A stretch of 51,194 nucleotides of DNA from Geotalea toluenoxydans JCM 15764 (lineage in GTDB: Bacteria; Desulfobacterota; Desulfuromonadia; Geobacterales; Geobacteraceae), in NCBI RefSeq assembly GCF_001311985.1, contig NZ_BBCJ01000033.1, positions 1-51,194 of the forward strand, given 5' to 3'. Under the pieces are notes generated by a model, which had not been told where the DNA came from, ran no database searches, and worked only from the letters and a program-made list of their open reading frames with translations. This document shows, in pieces, positions 33,700-42,478 of the stretch; position 1 is the stretch's first letter, and each line of letters begins with the position of its first letter. Made by a program: the position numbers and the translations under genes.

Positions 33700-35311
33700 T
33701 CAGTTGGCCTTGATGCGGTTGTCGTCGGTCAACCCCAGCGCCCCCATCATCCCCTTGAAGATATGGGTATTATCGATGATCGTCGTCCCCGGATACCAGA
33801 GCCCCTGATAGGCGGCGAGCTGCGATAGCCCGGCGCCCTTCCCGTAGAGGGTCACCAGCTCGTTGGAATGGGAGTTGACCCCTTTGCCCGCAAAGCCATA
33901 GGTCACCTCCGTCGGATCGTAATAATAGCTGACGGTGCGGTCATAGTCAGTCGGGGCACCGCCATCATTGATGGGGTTCTGCTTCGGCAAGCTCCCTTTT
34001 GCCAGGTCTTTCGCCAAACGCATATAACTGTTGCCGTGGTCCGAGGTGACGATAAGCATGGTGTTATCCCAGGTCACATCATCCCCGGATTGATCCACGT
34101 AGGCCTCGATGGATTTGATCGCCTCGTTCAGGTCCCAGATGCCGCCGATCATGGAAGCATAATCGTTGGCATGGTTGGACCAGTCTATGTCCCCCTGCTC
34201 CACCATGAGAAAAAAGCCGTTCCGATTCTTGCCGAGCACTTTTAGTGCTGCCTTGGCAGCATCGGCAAGGGTGGGATTTTCAATGGAACCACGGGTAACC
34301 TGCGAAGTACCGTCATTACTCGGTTTATGGTATTCGAAACTCCCTCCCGCGCCCCCGAAGAGTCCGAACAACTTCTTGTTTCCTGCCGCCGCAGCATCTG
34401 CCGCGCCGGACAGGGCTGTTCCGCCGTCAACACCAGCCTTACGCTCAACGAAAGTGTATTCTGTCGAACCTTTCAGCACGGCATAGTCGGCAGCATCAAC
34501 ATACTGGTAAGCAGCGGGTCCGGTAATCCCTGCCGGATCATTGAAGTTGGGGTTGCCGCCCCCAATGACCACCTCCGGACGGGACACGGTGATGATCTCC
34601 TGGGCTATGGCCTGGTAGTTGTTGCGGTTGGTGTTATGGCTGACAAAAGCAGCCGGAGTGGCGTGGGAAAAGGGTACCGTGCTGACGACGCCGATGGATG
34701 CCTTCTTCTGATTGCGATACATCTCGGCGATCCTGGCAAGACGGCCGTTGGCCGGATCGCCGCTACGCCAGGCGATGTTGCCGTCATCGGTTTTGAACCC
34801 GGTCGCCAGTGCCGTGCCTGCCGACGCCGAGTCTGTTGCGGGATATTTGGCAGTGCCGGTACTGCTGTCCTTTATTTTGGCGCCGAAGTACCCGGTCTGA
34901 CCGGTGGTATCCTGGCGATAGGGCAGTTTTCCCCCTTTCGCAGGATTATAGCGAGGGTGGGGTCGAAGGTTGCAAGATTTTCCAGATTGACGGTGGCGTC
35001 GCTATAGCGCCTGCTGCTGAAACCATTGCTGGAATAGGCCGCAAAGGCATAGCGGTTGTAGGTGGTCACGTCCCAAGTGGAAGCTGCCCCCTTGTAGTTG
35101 TACTTCTGGTGCTGCAAAGCTCCCTCGGGCGCGCCATAAAGGTAATTGCCAGCAGCCCGTTCGTGCTCCAGCTGCATGCCATCTGCGACAACCAGGATGA
35201 CATTTTTCGCCCCGCCGATCGTGTCCGTCGTTCCGCATCCGGCCAGCGACAGTATCAATTGGACGGTGACAACTAGGGAGATGATACTTTTTCTTTGCGC
35301 ATTTCCAGCAT
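33700..35311 (-). CDS. Alkaline phosphatase (PhoA family) lipoprotein, frameshifted copy
   Basis: An exported metal-dependent phosphomonoesterase. CAGGAGG precedes the ATG at 35311. Restoring one base near 35291 gives a signal sequence ending ILSLAGC with a lipidatable Cys near residue 26. Family features are KNVILVVADGMQ (metal site Asp), PATDSASAGTALATG (serine nucleophile in the DSASAGTA motif), FFLMVEQGDIDWSNHAND (metal ligands), LIVTSDHGNS and a C-terminal SHSNELVTLYGKG. A second base is missing near 34957. Restored length is 537 residues. It probably frees phosphate from organic phosphates in the periplasm or at the outer membrane. No Pho box was identified. Confidence 0.92.
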
Positions 35312-35523
35312 TTCCGTTCCTCCTGTATGAAAGTTAATACCTTTTTCTAACAAATCAAGATTGAGGTGGCGTGGCAACAAGGTGACAATTTAATACAAGA
35401 TTTAATTTCCAGGCAACATGGAAGCCTGTTACGCGCCTCTTTCGTTGCCTTTAGCCAATTTGTCTGATAATTTGATCCCACAGTAAGAACAGCCCAGAGG
35501 GGCATACCAAGGGAGATCAGGGC

Positions 35524-35967
35524 ATGATTGACCAGATTTTGAAGGGCTTCCCCATAGTCGTGGAGTTTCCAGTCGCCTGGGGTGAGATGGACTCCCAGAA
35601 GCACGTAAATAATGTCGTCTATTTCCGCTACATGGAAAATGCCCGCATCGCTTATTACGACAGGATCGGCGCCTGGCAGATGATGGAAGAAACTGGTATC
35701 GGCACGGTCCTCGCCTCATCCGATTGCCGCTACCGGATCCCGCTTACCTATCCGGATACCCTTTCAGTGGGAGCGAAAGTCGTCAGCATCGAGGCGGATC
35801 GCTTCACCATGGAGTATCGTGTGGTAAGCCACCGGCTGGGCAAATTGGCAGCAGAGGGGAAGGGTGTGCTGGTTGCTTACGATTTCCGGGAGGACAGGAA
35901 AACTGTTTTGCCTGAAGCCCTGGTACGGAATATGGAGGCACTGGAAGCCACTGTTGGAGAGAATTAA
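35524..35967 (+). CDS. Acyl-CoA thioesterase, 4HBT hot-dog family
   Basis: An intact 147-residue hot-dog fold protein related to 4-hydroxybenzoyl-CoA thioesterase and YbgC. The active-site segment is WGEMDSQKHVNNVVYFRYME, with D23 and the HVNN motif on the long central helix, followed by YPDTLSVGAKVVSIEADRF. GGGAGATCAGGG precedes the ATG. It probably hydrolyses acyl-CoA thioesters in the cytoplasm; chain length cannot be predicted. It stands alone, divergent from the phosphatase gene. Confidence 0.92.
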   Translation: MIDQILKGFPIVVEFPVAWGEMDSQKHVNNVVYFRYMENARIAYYDRIGAWQMMEETGIGTVLASSDCRYRIPLTYPDTLSVGAKVVSIEADRFTMEYRVVSHRLGKLAAEGKGVLVAYDFREDRKTVLPEALVRNMEALEATVGEN

Positions 35968-36030
35968 ACCGATCCTCGCAGTTGATGTGAAATATTCGGA
36001 GAAGGTTGCCACCATTGCCGGGGTCAATGG

Positions 36031-36055
36031 GGCAGACCTGAAAATCAGGTCTGCC
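36031..36055 (+). other. Hairpin downstream of the thioesterase gene
   Basis: An 11-bp perfect stem GGCAGACCTGA/TCAGGTCTGCC with a 3-A loop. No T run follows on either strand. The 205-base gap here holds nothing else I can support. Confidence 0.5.
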
Positions 36056-36172
36056 GCCTACCAGCTGATTTCACCACCTTTACAACCCAAAGCTCGCCGT
36101 TGCAGCTCAGGCCATTTCCAGGTCCAAAACTACGCCATCATTTCTTAGTGTCAGCATCATCCTCACCGGGGA

Positions 36173-36793
36173 TCATCTCCCCTGGCAAAGAAACTCCAGG
36201 ATGATCTTTTTCAATTTTCGGGCATCTGCACGTTCCATGGGCTTGCCGGTGATGCTGCTTTTGGGGATGCGGTGGATGTCCTCGGAAGGATAGACGGTGC
36301 ACTCGATCACCACACCGTCCTCCTCCAGGTAGATATGTGGATACTCGAAAAATTCTCCGCCGTGGCGGATGGTGACCAGTTCCTCCTCGAAAGAAATTCT
36401 CTTGCTCAGAAGAAACTCCTCCACCTGTTCGGTGGAGTCGGCAAAGAGATGGAGGTCGATGTCGCTGCGCTCGGTGACGGCGCCGCTCAGGACCGAGCCG
36501 ACCAGATAGGGATGAAACTGTTCCAGGAGTTCCATGTGCCTTAAGGCCACGAGGCGAAAATGCATCAGCCGCGCCGGCAGCACCTTTTCATCGTGGATGT
36601 TGATGAGGCGTTGCACCTCGGCATGGATCTGCCAATTGGCAGGGAGATGAGAACCAAGGGAGAGTGCCTTTTCCGGGCCGAAGCGCCGGGCGGCCTTACG
36701 CTTGGCATCAAGGTATTCCTTGACCCCCTCCTCGAACATGAGGCGTGCCGCTTCTTTCGCGATGAGCTGACGAATTCTGTCCATCTTGGCCAT
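36173..36793 (-). CDS. Nucleotidyltransferase-fold domain protein
   Basis: An intact 206-residue cytoplasmic protein. The nucleotidyltransferase motif is YLVGSVLSGAVTERSDIDLH, with G99-S100 and the metal-binding D111 and D113. The N-terminal 90 residues are helical and basic and the C-terminus is charged. This fold covers antitoxin MNT proteins, aminoglycoside-modifying enzymes and tRNA-type transferases; no HEPN partner gene is beside it, so a toxin-antitoxin role has no support. There is no ribosome binding site, but a TGCTATAAT extended -10 lies just before the ATG. Confidence 0.85.
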   Translation of the reverse strand: MAKMDRIRQLIAKEAARLMFEEGVKEYLDAKRKAARRFGPEKALSLGSHLPANWQIHAEVQRLINIHDEKVLPARLMHFRLVALRHMELLEQFHPYLVGSVLSGAVTERSDIDLHLFADSTEQVEEFLLSKRISFEEELVTIRHGGEFFEYPHIYLEEDGVVIECTVYPSEDIHRIPKSSITGKPMERADARKLKKIILEFLCQGR

Positions 36794-36799
36794 GGAGAA

Positions 36800-36808
36800 A
36801 TTATAGCA
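36800..36808 (-). promoter_or_regulatory. Extended -10 promoter element, possibly giving a leaderless mRNA
   Basis: On the minus strand TGCTATAAT is a perfect extended -10 box. Six bases separate it from the ATG at 36793, so the transcript would begin at or next to the start codon. Confidence 0.5.
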
Positions 36809-36840
36809 AAAAAGCCCGGGAGAGTGAGTTCCCCGGGCTT
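36808..36840 (-). terminator. Terminator of the penicillin-binding protein gene
   Basis: A 9-bp stem AAGCCCGGG/CCCGGGCTT (36812-36820 with 36832-36840), followed on the minus strand by six T. It lies 26 bases past the stop codon. Confidence 0.9.
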
Positions 36841-36865
36841 TCGAAAAGAAGTTGGCAGCAGCGAC

Positions 36866-38891
36866 CTATTCTTTTATCTCTTCCTGTATCGGCTCTTGAG
36901 CCCCTTCCGGCGCGGGCTGTCCCTCCGGCGCTTCAGGTTGTACCGGTGGCATAGCAACAGGGTTCAATGCCTCTCCACCATGCTGGAGACAGTATTCGGT
37001 GGGCTGGGTGCCCGGAATAAAGAGTTCATCACGCTTATCGGGGCAATCTGGTGCCGCCAGGTAACCGGTGGCTGGATCGATGGCGACGGAAACGACCATC
37101 TCGGGTTTCTGGAAGTCGGCAACCGGTCTCGACGTCACTGCCTGCCGCATGAAACGCTCCCAGATGGGGGCAGCCACCGTGCCGCCGGTAAAGCCTTTGC
37201 CCCCCGGTTTTGGTTTGTCGTAGCCGAGCCAGACCCCGGTTATGATCCCGGGAGTATAGCCGACAAACCAGGCATCCCGATAGTCGTCGGTGGTACCGGT
37301 CTTGCCGGCGGCTGGGTACAGCTGGGTGAATTTTTTGAGTCCCTTGGCCGTACCGTAGGTCATGACATCCTTCAGCATCTGGGTGGAGATATAGGCGGTG
37401 GCCGGAGAAAGAACCGGGGTGATGACGGGAGGATTCTCAGTCCAGGTGCGGCGATTGCGGTCATAAATGCGGATAATTGTTCTCGGCTCGGGGCGCAGGC
37501 CGCCGGTGGCAAACGGACTGTAGGCGCGGACCAGCTCATTCAGGGTCACCTCGTCACTGCCCAGCGCCAGGGAAAGGCCGTTTTCCGCCCTCAGCGGCAG
37601 GCCGACCTTGCCGGCAAAATCGACAAAATACGGGACGCCGACCGTATCCAGCAGCTTCACGGTAATGACGTTGTTGGAATAGGCCAGGGCCTGTCGCAGG
37701 CTCAGCTCCCCATATTGCTCCCGACCGTAGTTGAGGGGTTTCCACACCTCGTTGTTGCCACGGTTGTAAGCAACCGGGGTATCGCTCCAGATGCTGCTGG
37801 TTGCAATCCCCTTTTCCAGGGCAGCGGCATAGATCAGGGGCTTAATCGTCGAGCCTGGCTGCCGTTTGGCGAAGAAGGCGCGATTATAGGGCTCTGTTTG
37901 TAATCGGTGCCGCCAACTGCGGCAAGTACATCGCCGGTGTTGGTATCCAGACACAATAGTGCCCCCTCCATCTGTGGCGAGATGCGCTTCACTCCATCAT
38001 GCAGGGTTTTTTCCGCCAGCTTCTGCAGCTCCAGGTCCATGGCCGCCGTCACTTCAAGCCCCCCCTGCTCAATAACCTGCGGTCCGAACTGCTCGATAAG
38101 TTTCCCCTTGATATGGGCCAGGTAATAGGGTGCCTGACCCCCTCTGGTCACTGCAACACGCTGGGCCTTCAGCTTCTGCTGCTGCCGTGTAGTGATCATG
38201 TTCAAATCAGCCATGCGCTTGAGGACTACCGCTCTCCGCCTGGACACCTCTTCCGCTTTTCCCAGAGGATTGTAGCGCCCCGGGTTTTTCGGCACCCCGG
38301 CCAACAAAGAGCATTCAGCCTCGGTCAGCTCCTGGGGGCTTTTATCGAAATAAATTCTTGCAGCCTGGGCAATGCCCCAGGCCCCGTTGCCGTAGTAGAT
38401 TTCGTTGAAGTACATTTCCAGGATCTGCTTCTTGGTGTACTTCTTTTCAAAATCCATGGCCATCACCCCTTCCTTCAGCTTGCGGTCAATGGATTTCTCG
38501 CTGCTGAGGAACTTGTTCTTGATCAGCTGCTGGGTGATGGTCGACCCCCCCTCGGCCATTCTGCCCTTGACCACATCCTTTACCAATGCCCGGGCAATGC
38601 CCCGCACATCGATGCCGTTATGCTCGTAAAAACGCGAGTCTTCTACAGCGATAACCGCCTTCTGCAGGAACGCCGGGATGCGATCGATGGAGACCCAGTA
38701 TCTTTTCTCCGGCAGCAGTCTGCCGACGAACTGCCCCTTGCTGTCAAAGACCTTGATGGAGGAATATGAGGGAGGCAGGTGGGAATAAGCGGCAAAGCCT
38801 CCTGGGCCAGGGCCGAGGGAACGATGCACGCAGCCATGCCGATAACCAGCAGGCCGAAAAGGGTCACTTTCCTGCAAAAACGGAAATTCAA
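36866..38891 (-). CDS. Class A penicillin-binding protein (PBP1-type), frameshifted copy
   Basis: A bifunctional peptidoglycan synthase. The TTG start at 38891 has GAGGAG six bases upstream, followed by a membrane segment (CRKVTLFGLLVIGMAACIVP). The GT51 transglycosylase domain has the catalytic Glu in VIAVEDSRFYEHNGID and GGSTITQQLIKN, then KKQILEMYFNEIYYGNGAWG. The transpeptidase domain has the nucleophile motif in RQPGSTIKPLIYAA (SxxK), ALAYSNNVI (SxN) and AAGKTGTTDDYRDAWFVGYT (KTG). The C-terminus is a Pro/Glu-rich tail. Bases are missing near 38795 and 37893; restored length is 675. It is a likely target of beta-lactams, from family knowledge. Confidence 0.94.
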
Positions 38892-39040
38892 AATCTGCTC
38901 CTCGATAACATTTGTGCCGATTGTCTGCTGATCGCTGACATGAAGCGTTATAGTTCACCATTTCTTGCTTCAAGAATCAAATTATTAATTTTTAAACGAG
39001 GGAAACAACACTGAAAACCGGTTCTGGTGGGATTACGAAA

Positions 39041-40324
39041 TCAGATAATATTCCGCCCGGCCAGCAGGCGCTCCAGGTAGCGGGACTTCATCTGCCGGCT
39101 GGCCATTAGCTGTTTGACGCCGGGCAGGCGCAGGACCACCCCGAGGATTGCCGCCATCAGTCGGTGGCTGAACAATGCTTGGGTGTCGAAAATAAGCTGC
39201 TGCAGCTTGCCCCGCTCTATTGCCATGAGCACGATGCGGTGAGCTGTGTTGACCGGGGTCACCACCCGCCTCGACCGCGGCACTAGTTTTATGGCCGTGG
39301 CTGAACAGGAACGGACGCAGATACCGCAGCCGAGGCATATATCCCCATTGACCACTCCGCTGGCCCGCGGCACCCCATCCACTTCGTGTTTCGAGACCAC
39401 GGACATGGCCCCGATCGGACAGATATCGGCGCACCTGCCGCAGCCGCTGCATGAATGGGCATCGACCGCCGGCAGAAAATTCGTAGTGCACAGGGGGTGG
39501 CTGACGGCAAGACGGCGGACGGCAATCAGCCCTTCGCAGCAGCAGCTGCAGCAGTTGCAGATGAAATTCACCCCCTGCTGGACATTGTCGGCACATTGCA
39601 AAAGGTTGAGAGACCATGCTTCCTGCAGGAGGTCAAGCCCCTCGGCAACATCGATCCTCCGGGCAGTGCCGTGGCGGATCAAGGACTCGGCCACATCGTT
39701 CAAGGTCATGCAATCGCCCAAGGGCGCCCTACAGGCTCGCCCCAGATGTCCCATTTTGTGCCGACAGTAGCAAAGGCCAACGGCAAGGTGGCTGGCGGTG
39801 CTGATTATTTCGCTGGCCCGCTCATAATCGAGGACAACGGCAGCGTTGTCATCTGCAAGAGAAGGCTCGCTGACCAGCACCCGGCCGAGCTGGGTCTCGC
39901 CACCGGCAAACAGGTCGCGGACAAATGCGTCCTCGACGTTTACGTACTGGTGTAAAAGCCGGCTCAGAGCTTGCTGATCAAGGTCGGAGCGGACCCGCAT
40001 CAGGGAAAACTCGAAAAATCCGGCCATTGGTGGAGGCAGCACATAATATACCGTGCCTTCCTTTTCCACATCAAGCAGCATCGCCCGCTCAGCGAGCGTA
40101 TCCAGTACCAGCCAGGCATTCACCTCTGTCACCTTCCACAAGCGAGCTGCTTTTGCCGCAGTGAATGGCCTGAGGGGCAGCAGGGCCACCAGCGCGGCCT
40201 CTTCTTCGTTGAAAAGCAGGGAAAGGATCCGGTAAAGCAGATCCGAAGGGGGGGCGCCCTGGGGAAACCGGTTGATACGGGAGGCTAGCGCCGGGTAGAC
40301 GCCCTTTGGCTGGTGGTGGGACAC
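39041..40324 (-). CDS. Cys-rich 4Fe-4S protein with N-terminal winged-helix-like domain
   Basis: An intact 427-residue protein. Residues 30-105 look like a winged helix (LVALLPLRPFTAAKAARLWK). A Cys set follows at C185, C187, C198 and C205, in the pattern CYCRHKMGHLGRACRAPLGD. A dense cluster CNCCSCCC lies at 256-263. Two classic ferredoxin motifs are CSGCGRCADICP (292-302) and CLGCGICVRSCS (330-340). This gives ligands for at least two and perhaps three or four clusters. It resembles a family of uncharacterised ferredoxin-like proteins of anaerobes. The GTG start shares a base with the mlaA stop (TAGTG). A redox or redox-sensing role is plausible. The link to lipid transport is unexplained. 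Confidence 0.82.
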   Translation of the reverse strand: MSHHQPKGVYPALASRINRFPQGAPPSDLLYRILSLLFNEEEAALVALLPLRPFTAAKAARLWKVTEVNAWLVLDTLAERAMLLDVEKEGTVYYVLPPPMAGFFEFSLMRVRSDLDQQALSRLLHQYVNVEDAFVRDLFAGGETQLGRVLVSEPSLADDNAAVVLDYERASEIISTASHLAVGLCYCRHKMGHLGRACRAPLGDCMTLNDVAESLIRHGTARRIDVAEGLDLLQEAWSLNLLQCADNVQQGVNFICNCCSCCCEGLIAVRRLAVSHPLCTTNFLPAVDAHSCSGCGRCADICPIGAMSVVSKHEVDGVPRASGVVNGDICLGCGICVRSCSATAIKLVPRSRRVVTPVNTAHRIVLMAIERGKLQQLIFDTQALFSHRLMAAILGVVLRLPGVKQLMASRQMKSRYLERLLAGRNII

Positions 40325-41088
40325 TAATTTCTGATCTCCGACTCGCGGGCCTTGGTGTAGAGCATGCGTATCAGTTCGTACTCAAAGGGGGAACCCGACT
40401 CAAAATATCTGAATTTTATCTTGTGGCGCATGTCCACCAGATACATGGTGTCAAAGGCCAGGCCGAGTGCTTTGTTGTGCTCGAAGTCGAACGGGTCGAT
40501 GAAGAAAAAGCCTCCTATGTCTGCAGAAAGACCGATGGTATCACGCAGGTTCGAAGGCCCCATAAAGGGCAAAACCACGAACGGCCCTGGCCCGGCTCCG
40601 TAATAACCGAGGGTTTGGCCAAAATCTTCCCTTTGTCGGTCGATCTGCCACTGGGTTGCCGGATCGAACATGCCTCCTATGCCCAGAGTGGTGTTGATGA
40701 CAATACGGCCGACCGTTTTGGCGGTGCATTTGGGTTTAAGCTGCAGGATGCAGTTGGCCAGCGTGCTCAGTTCAGAGACATTGTTGAAGAAATTGCTGAC
40801 CCGGTCCTGGAGGAAGACCGGCGTGACAAACTCGTAAAAATTGACCACCGGCAAAAAAACATAGTTATCAGCGTAGTAGTTGAAGCGGTAGACTCCCCGG
40901 TTGAACCGTTCCACAGGGTCGTAGATATCCAGCGGGTCGTCCTGGCGCTCGGTCTCGATAAATTCATCCAGAGTGTGGCGCGCCGGTATTTCTGCCTCCA
41001 GCCGTGGCGTGGCACAGCCGCAGACAACAGCCATGACCACCGTTACCAAAAGGATTCTTCCAATTGTAGCCAGGGCTCTCCCGGTCAT
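40324..41088 (-). CDS. mlaA: MlaA (VacJ) family outer membrane lipoprotein
   Basis: MlaA removes misplaced phospholipids from the outer leaflet of the outer membrane and passes them inward. The protein is intact at 254 residues. The signal peptide ends in a lipobox with the lipidated Cys at residue 25 (VVCGC). Family motifs follow: DPLDIYDPVERFNRGVYRFN, NFFNNVSELSTLANCILQLK, TLGIGGMFDPATQW, EDFGQTLGYYGAGPGPFVVL and PFMGPSNLRDTIG. The start overlaps the upstream hydrolase stop as ATGA, so translation is coupled, and the gene runs straight into the Fe-S protein gene. No other mla genes lie in this window. Confidence 0.95.
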   Translation of the reverse strand: MTGRALATIGRILLVTVVMAVVCGCATPRLEAEIPARHTLDEFIETERQDDPLDIYDPVERFNRGVYRFNYYADNYVFLPVVNFYEFVTPVFLQDRVSNFFNNVSELSTLANCILQLKPKCTAKTVGRIVINTTLGIGGMFDPATQWQIDRQREDFGQTLGYYGAGPGPFVVLPFMGPSNLRDTIGLSADIGGFFFIDPFDFEHNKALGLAFDTMYLVDMRHKIKFRYFESGSPFEYELIRMLYTKARESEIRN

Positions 41089-42368
41089 TGTTCTTCTCTC
41101 CCCACGCCGAAAAAAGCCAGCATGTCTTCCACATTCTCCTTGTAATCGATGTTGCCCAGGTGCCCTCCCCGAGGGTAAATCTTGGCCCTGTTGCCGAATA
41201 CAACCACCAGATATTCCAAATCTTCAGGTGCAAGGATCATGTCGTCGGCATTGACCATAACTCCTATCTTGTCTGTGCTTCGCAGATAAGGCTCAAGGCT
41301 CTTCAAACTGACCTCCGCAATAAGAGCTTCTTTGGTCAGTCCCGGCATGCGCGCCTTGAAAAAAGGAAAGAAAAATTCATCAAAGAACTGGTCGAAGCTC
41401 AGGCGCAATGCAACTTTCAGATATTCGGTGGTGGGGTCGGTGGGTGTCAGAATGCGGTTCTTCGGCACCAGGTATCCCTGGTTGTTGATGATATCAGCGG
41501 TCAGCATCATGTTGGCGGATACCAGGCGGAAGGACAGTCCAATCAGGGCAGCCATCTCCCGGTCGTCCGGTTTTTCCTCTTCGAACACCTGGTACAGCAC
41601 GTCGTTGTTGAAGTCCAGCGCTTCCATTCCCCGGTAGAGCCCGGCAAACTTGGTCATTATCTGATCGACGAAGGGGTTGAGGCCGGCGATGCCGCCGGGG
41701 ATGTTATCGAGGAGCATCCGGTCGAGAAGCAGGATCGAGTCATGGAGATTGACGGGGGGATTGATCATCAGCACCTTTTTGAAGTTGAAGCCCTTCACCT
41801 CCTCATCCAATCTGGCGACAAAGGCTGCATCCGCCGCCCCCAAACTGTAGCCGGTGAGATAAAATTCCGTAACCTGCGCCTCCCCGTCCAGGTCCTGCCA
41901 GACCTTGGTCATGGCCCGGTAAAGGTCACGGGCATCGTCGGGTACATAGCCCGGCACGCCGGTCGTGGAGGCGGTAACCATGAAATTGGGATGGGTGGGG
42001 GAGGAGAGGCAGACCACATGAAAGCCGGCTTTGTAAAAGGCCCGCTGCAAACTATTGGTGGTGGGAGAGTTGTAGCTGGATCCGGCAGCAGCAATGACAA
42101 AGATCAGAGGAGCCTTTCTGTCCTGCAGCGTCACCGAATATTTCATCCTGTTCTGGAACCAGAAGATGGGGGGAACGTTGCGCCCCTCGGCAATTCTCAG
42201 TTCCTTGTGCTCTTCAGGAATTGCCAATTTCAGATCGGCCTTGTAGGCGGTTGGAGTGCCGGCGATGGTGGCGATGTACGGGTTGGCAACCGGATAATCA
42301 TAGGCAGGGGTGTTTACCGGAGAAGCCAGGAGGAGAACTGCCGCTAACAGAACGTGAAACCGTCGCAT
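41085..42368 (-). CDS. Secreted alpha/beta hydrolase coupled to mlaA
   Basis: An intact 427-residue exported enzyme. The signal peptide is MRRFHVLLAAVLLLASPVNT. The triad can be seen: S175 in TGYSLGAADAA (GYSLG), D375/D376 in VNADDMILAPED and H403 in RGGHLGNIDYK. The ATG at 42368 is preceded by GGAGGGAAATTG, which favours it over the TTG just before. The gene overlaps mlaA by the ATGA pattern. Lipid or ester hydrolysis in the periplasm is a fair guess from the fold and from its coupling to a phospholipid transporter, but no family name can be given. Confidence 0.85.
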   Translation of the reverse strand: MRRFHVLLAAVLLLASPVNTPAYDYPVANPYIATIAGTPTAYKADLKLAIPEEHKELRIAEGRNVPPIFWFQNRMKYSVTLQDRKAPLIFVIAAAGSSYNSPTTNSLQRAFYKAGFHVVCLSSPTHPNFMVTASTTGVPGYVPDDARDLYRAMTKVWQDLDGEAQVTEFYLTGYSLGAADAAFVARLDEEVKGFNFKKVLMINPPVNLHDSILLLDRMLLDNIPGGIAGLNPFVDQIMTKFAGLYRGMEALDFNNDVLYQVFEEEKPDDREMAALIGLSFRLVSANMMLTADIINNQGYLVPKNRILTPTDPTTEYLKVALRLSFDQFFDEFFFPFFKARMPGLTKEALIAEVSLKSLEPYLRSTDKIGVMVNADDMILAPEDLEYLVVVFGNRAKIYPRGGHLGNIDYKENVEDMLAFFGVGREEQ

Positions 42369-42406
42369 CAATTTCCCTCCAGCTAAATTAAATTGATATA
42401 ATTAAA

Positions 42407-42424
42407 GATACAATACCCTGTATC
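42407..42424. promoter_or_regulatory. Inverted repeat upstream of the hydrolase-mlaA operon
   Basis: GATACA-N6-TGTATC lies about 40 bases before the hydrolase start in AT-rich DNA, with a second palindrome CAATTAATTG at 42430-42439. A regulator site is possible. No regulator gene is adjacent. Confidence 0.35.
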
Positions 42425-42478
42425 CATGTCAATTAATTGCAGCTGCAGGAAAGAAGCGAGGGGGAGAATACTTCGCTT

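Noticed and set aside
36173..36793. Toxin-antitoxin pair (MNT/HEPN type) for the nucleotidyltransferase-fold gene
   Set aside because: No HEPN-like partner is adjacent, and the protein is larger than typical MNT antitoxins.
36560..37903. 447-codon open frame on the plus strand across the nucleotidyltransferase and PBP genes
   Set aside because: It crosses two supported minus-strand genes and their terminator, and shows no domain or start signal.
41088..42347. 419-codon open frame opposite the secreted alpha/beta hydrolase
   Set aside because: Exactly antisense to an intact gene with a visible Ser-Asp-His triad, signal peptide and ribosome binding site.
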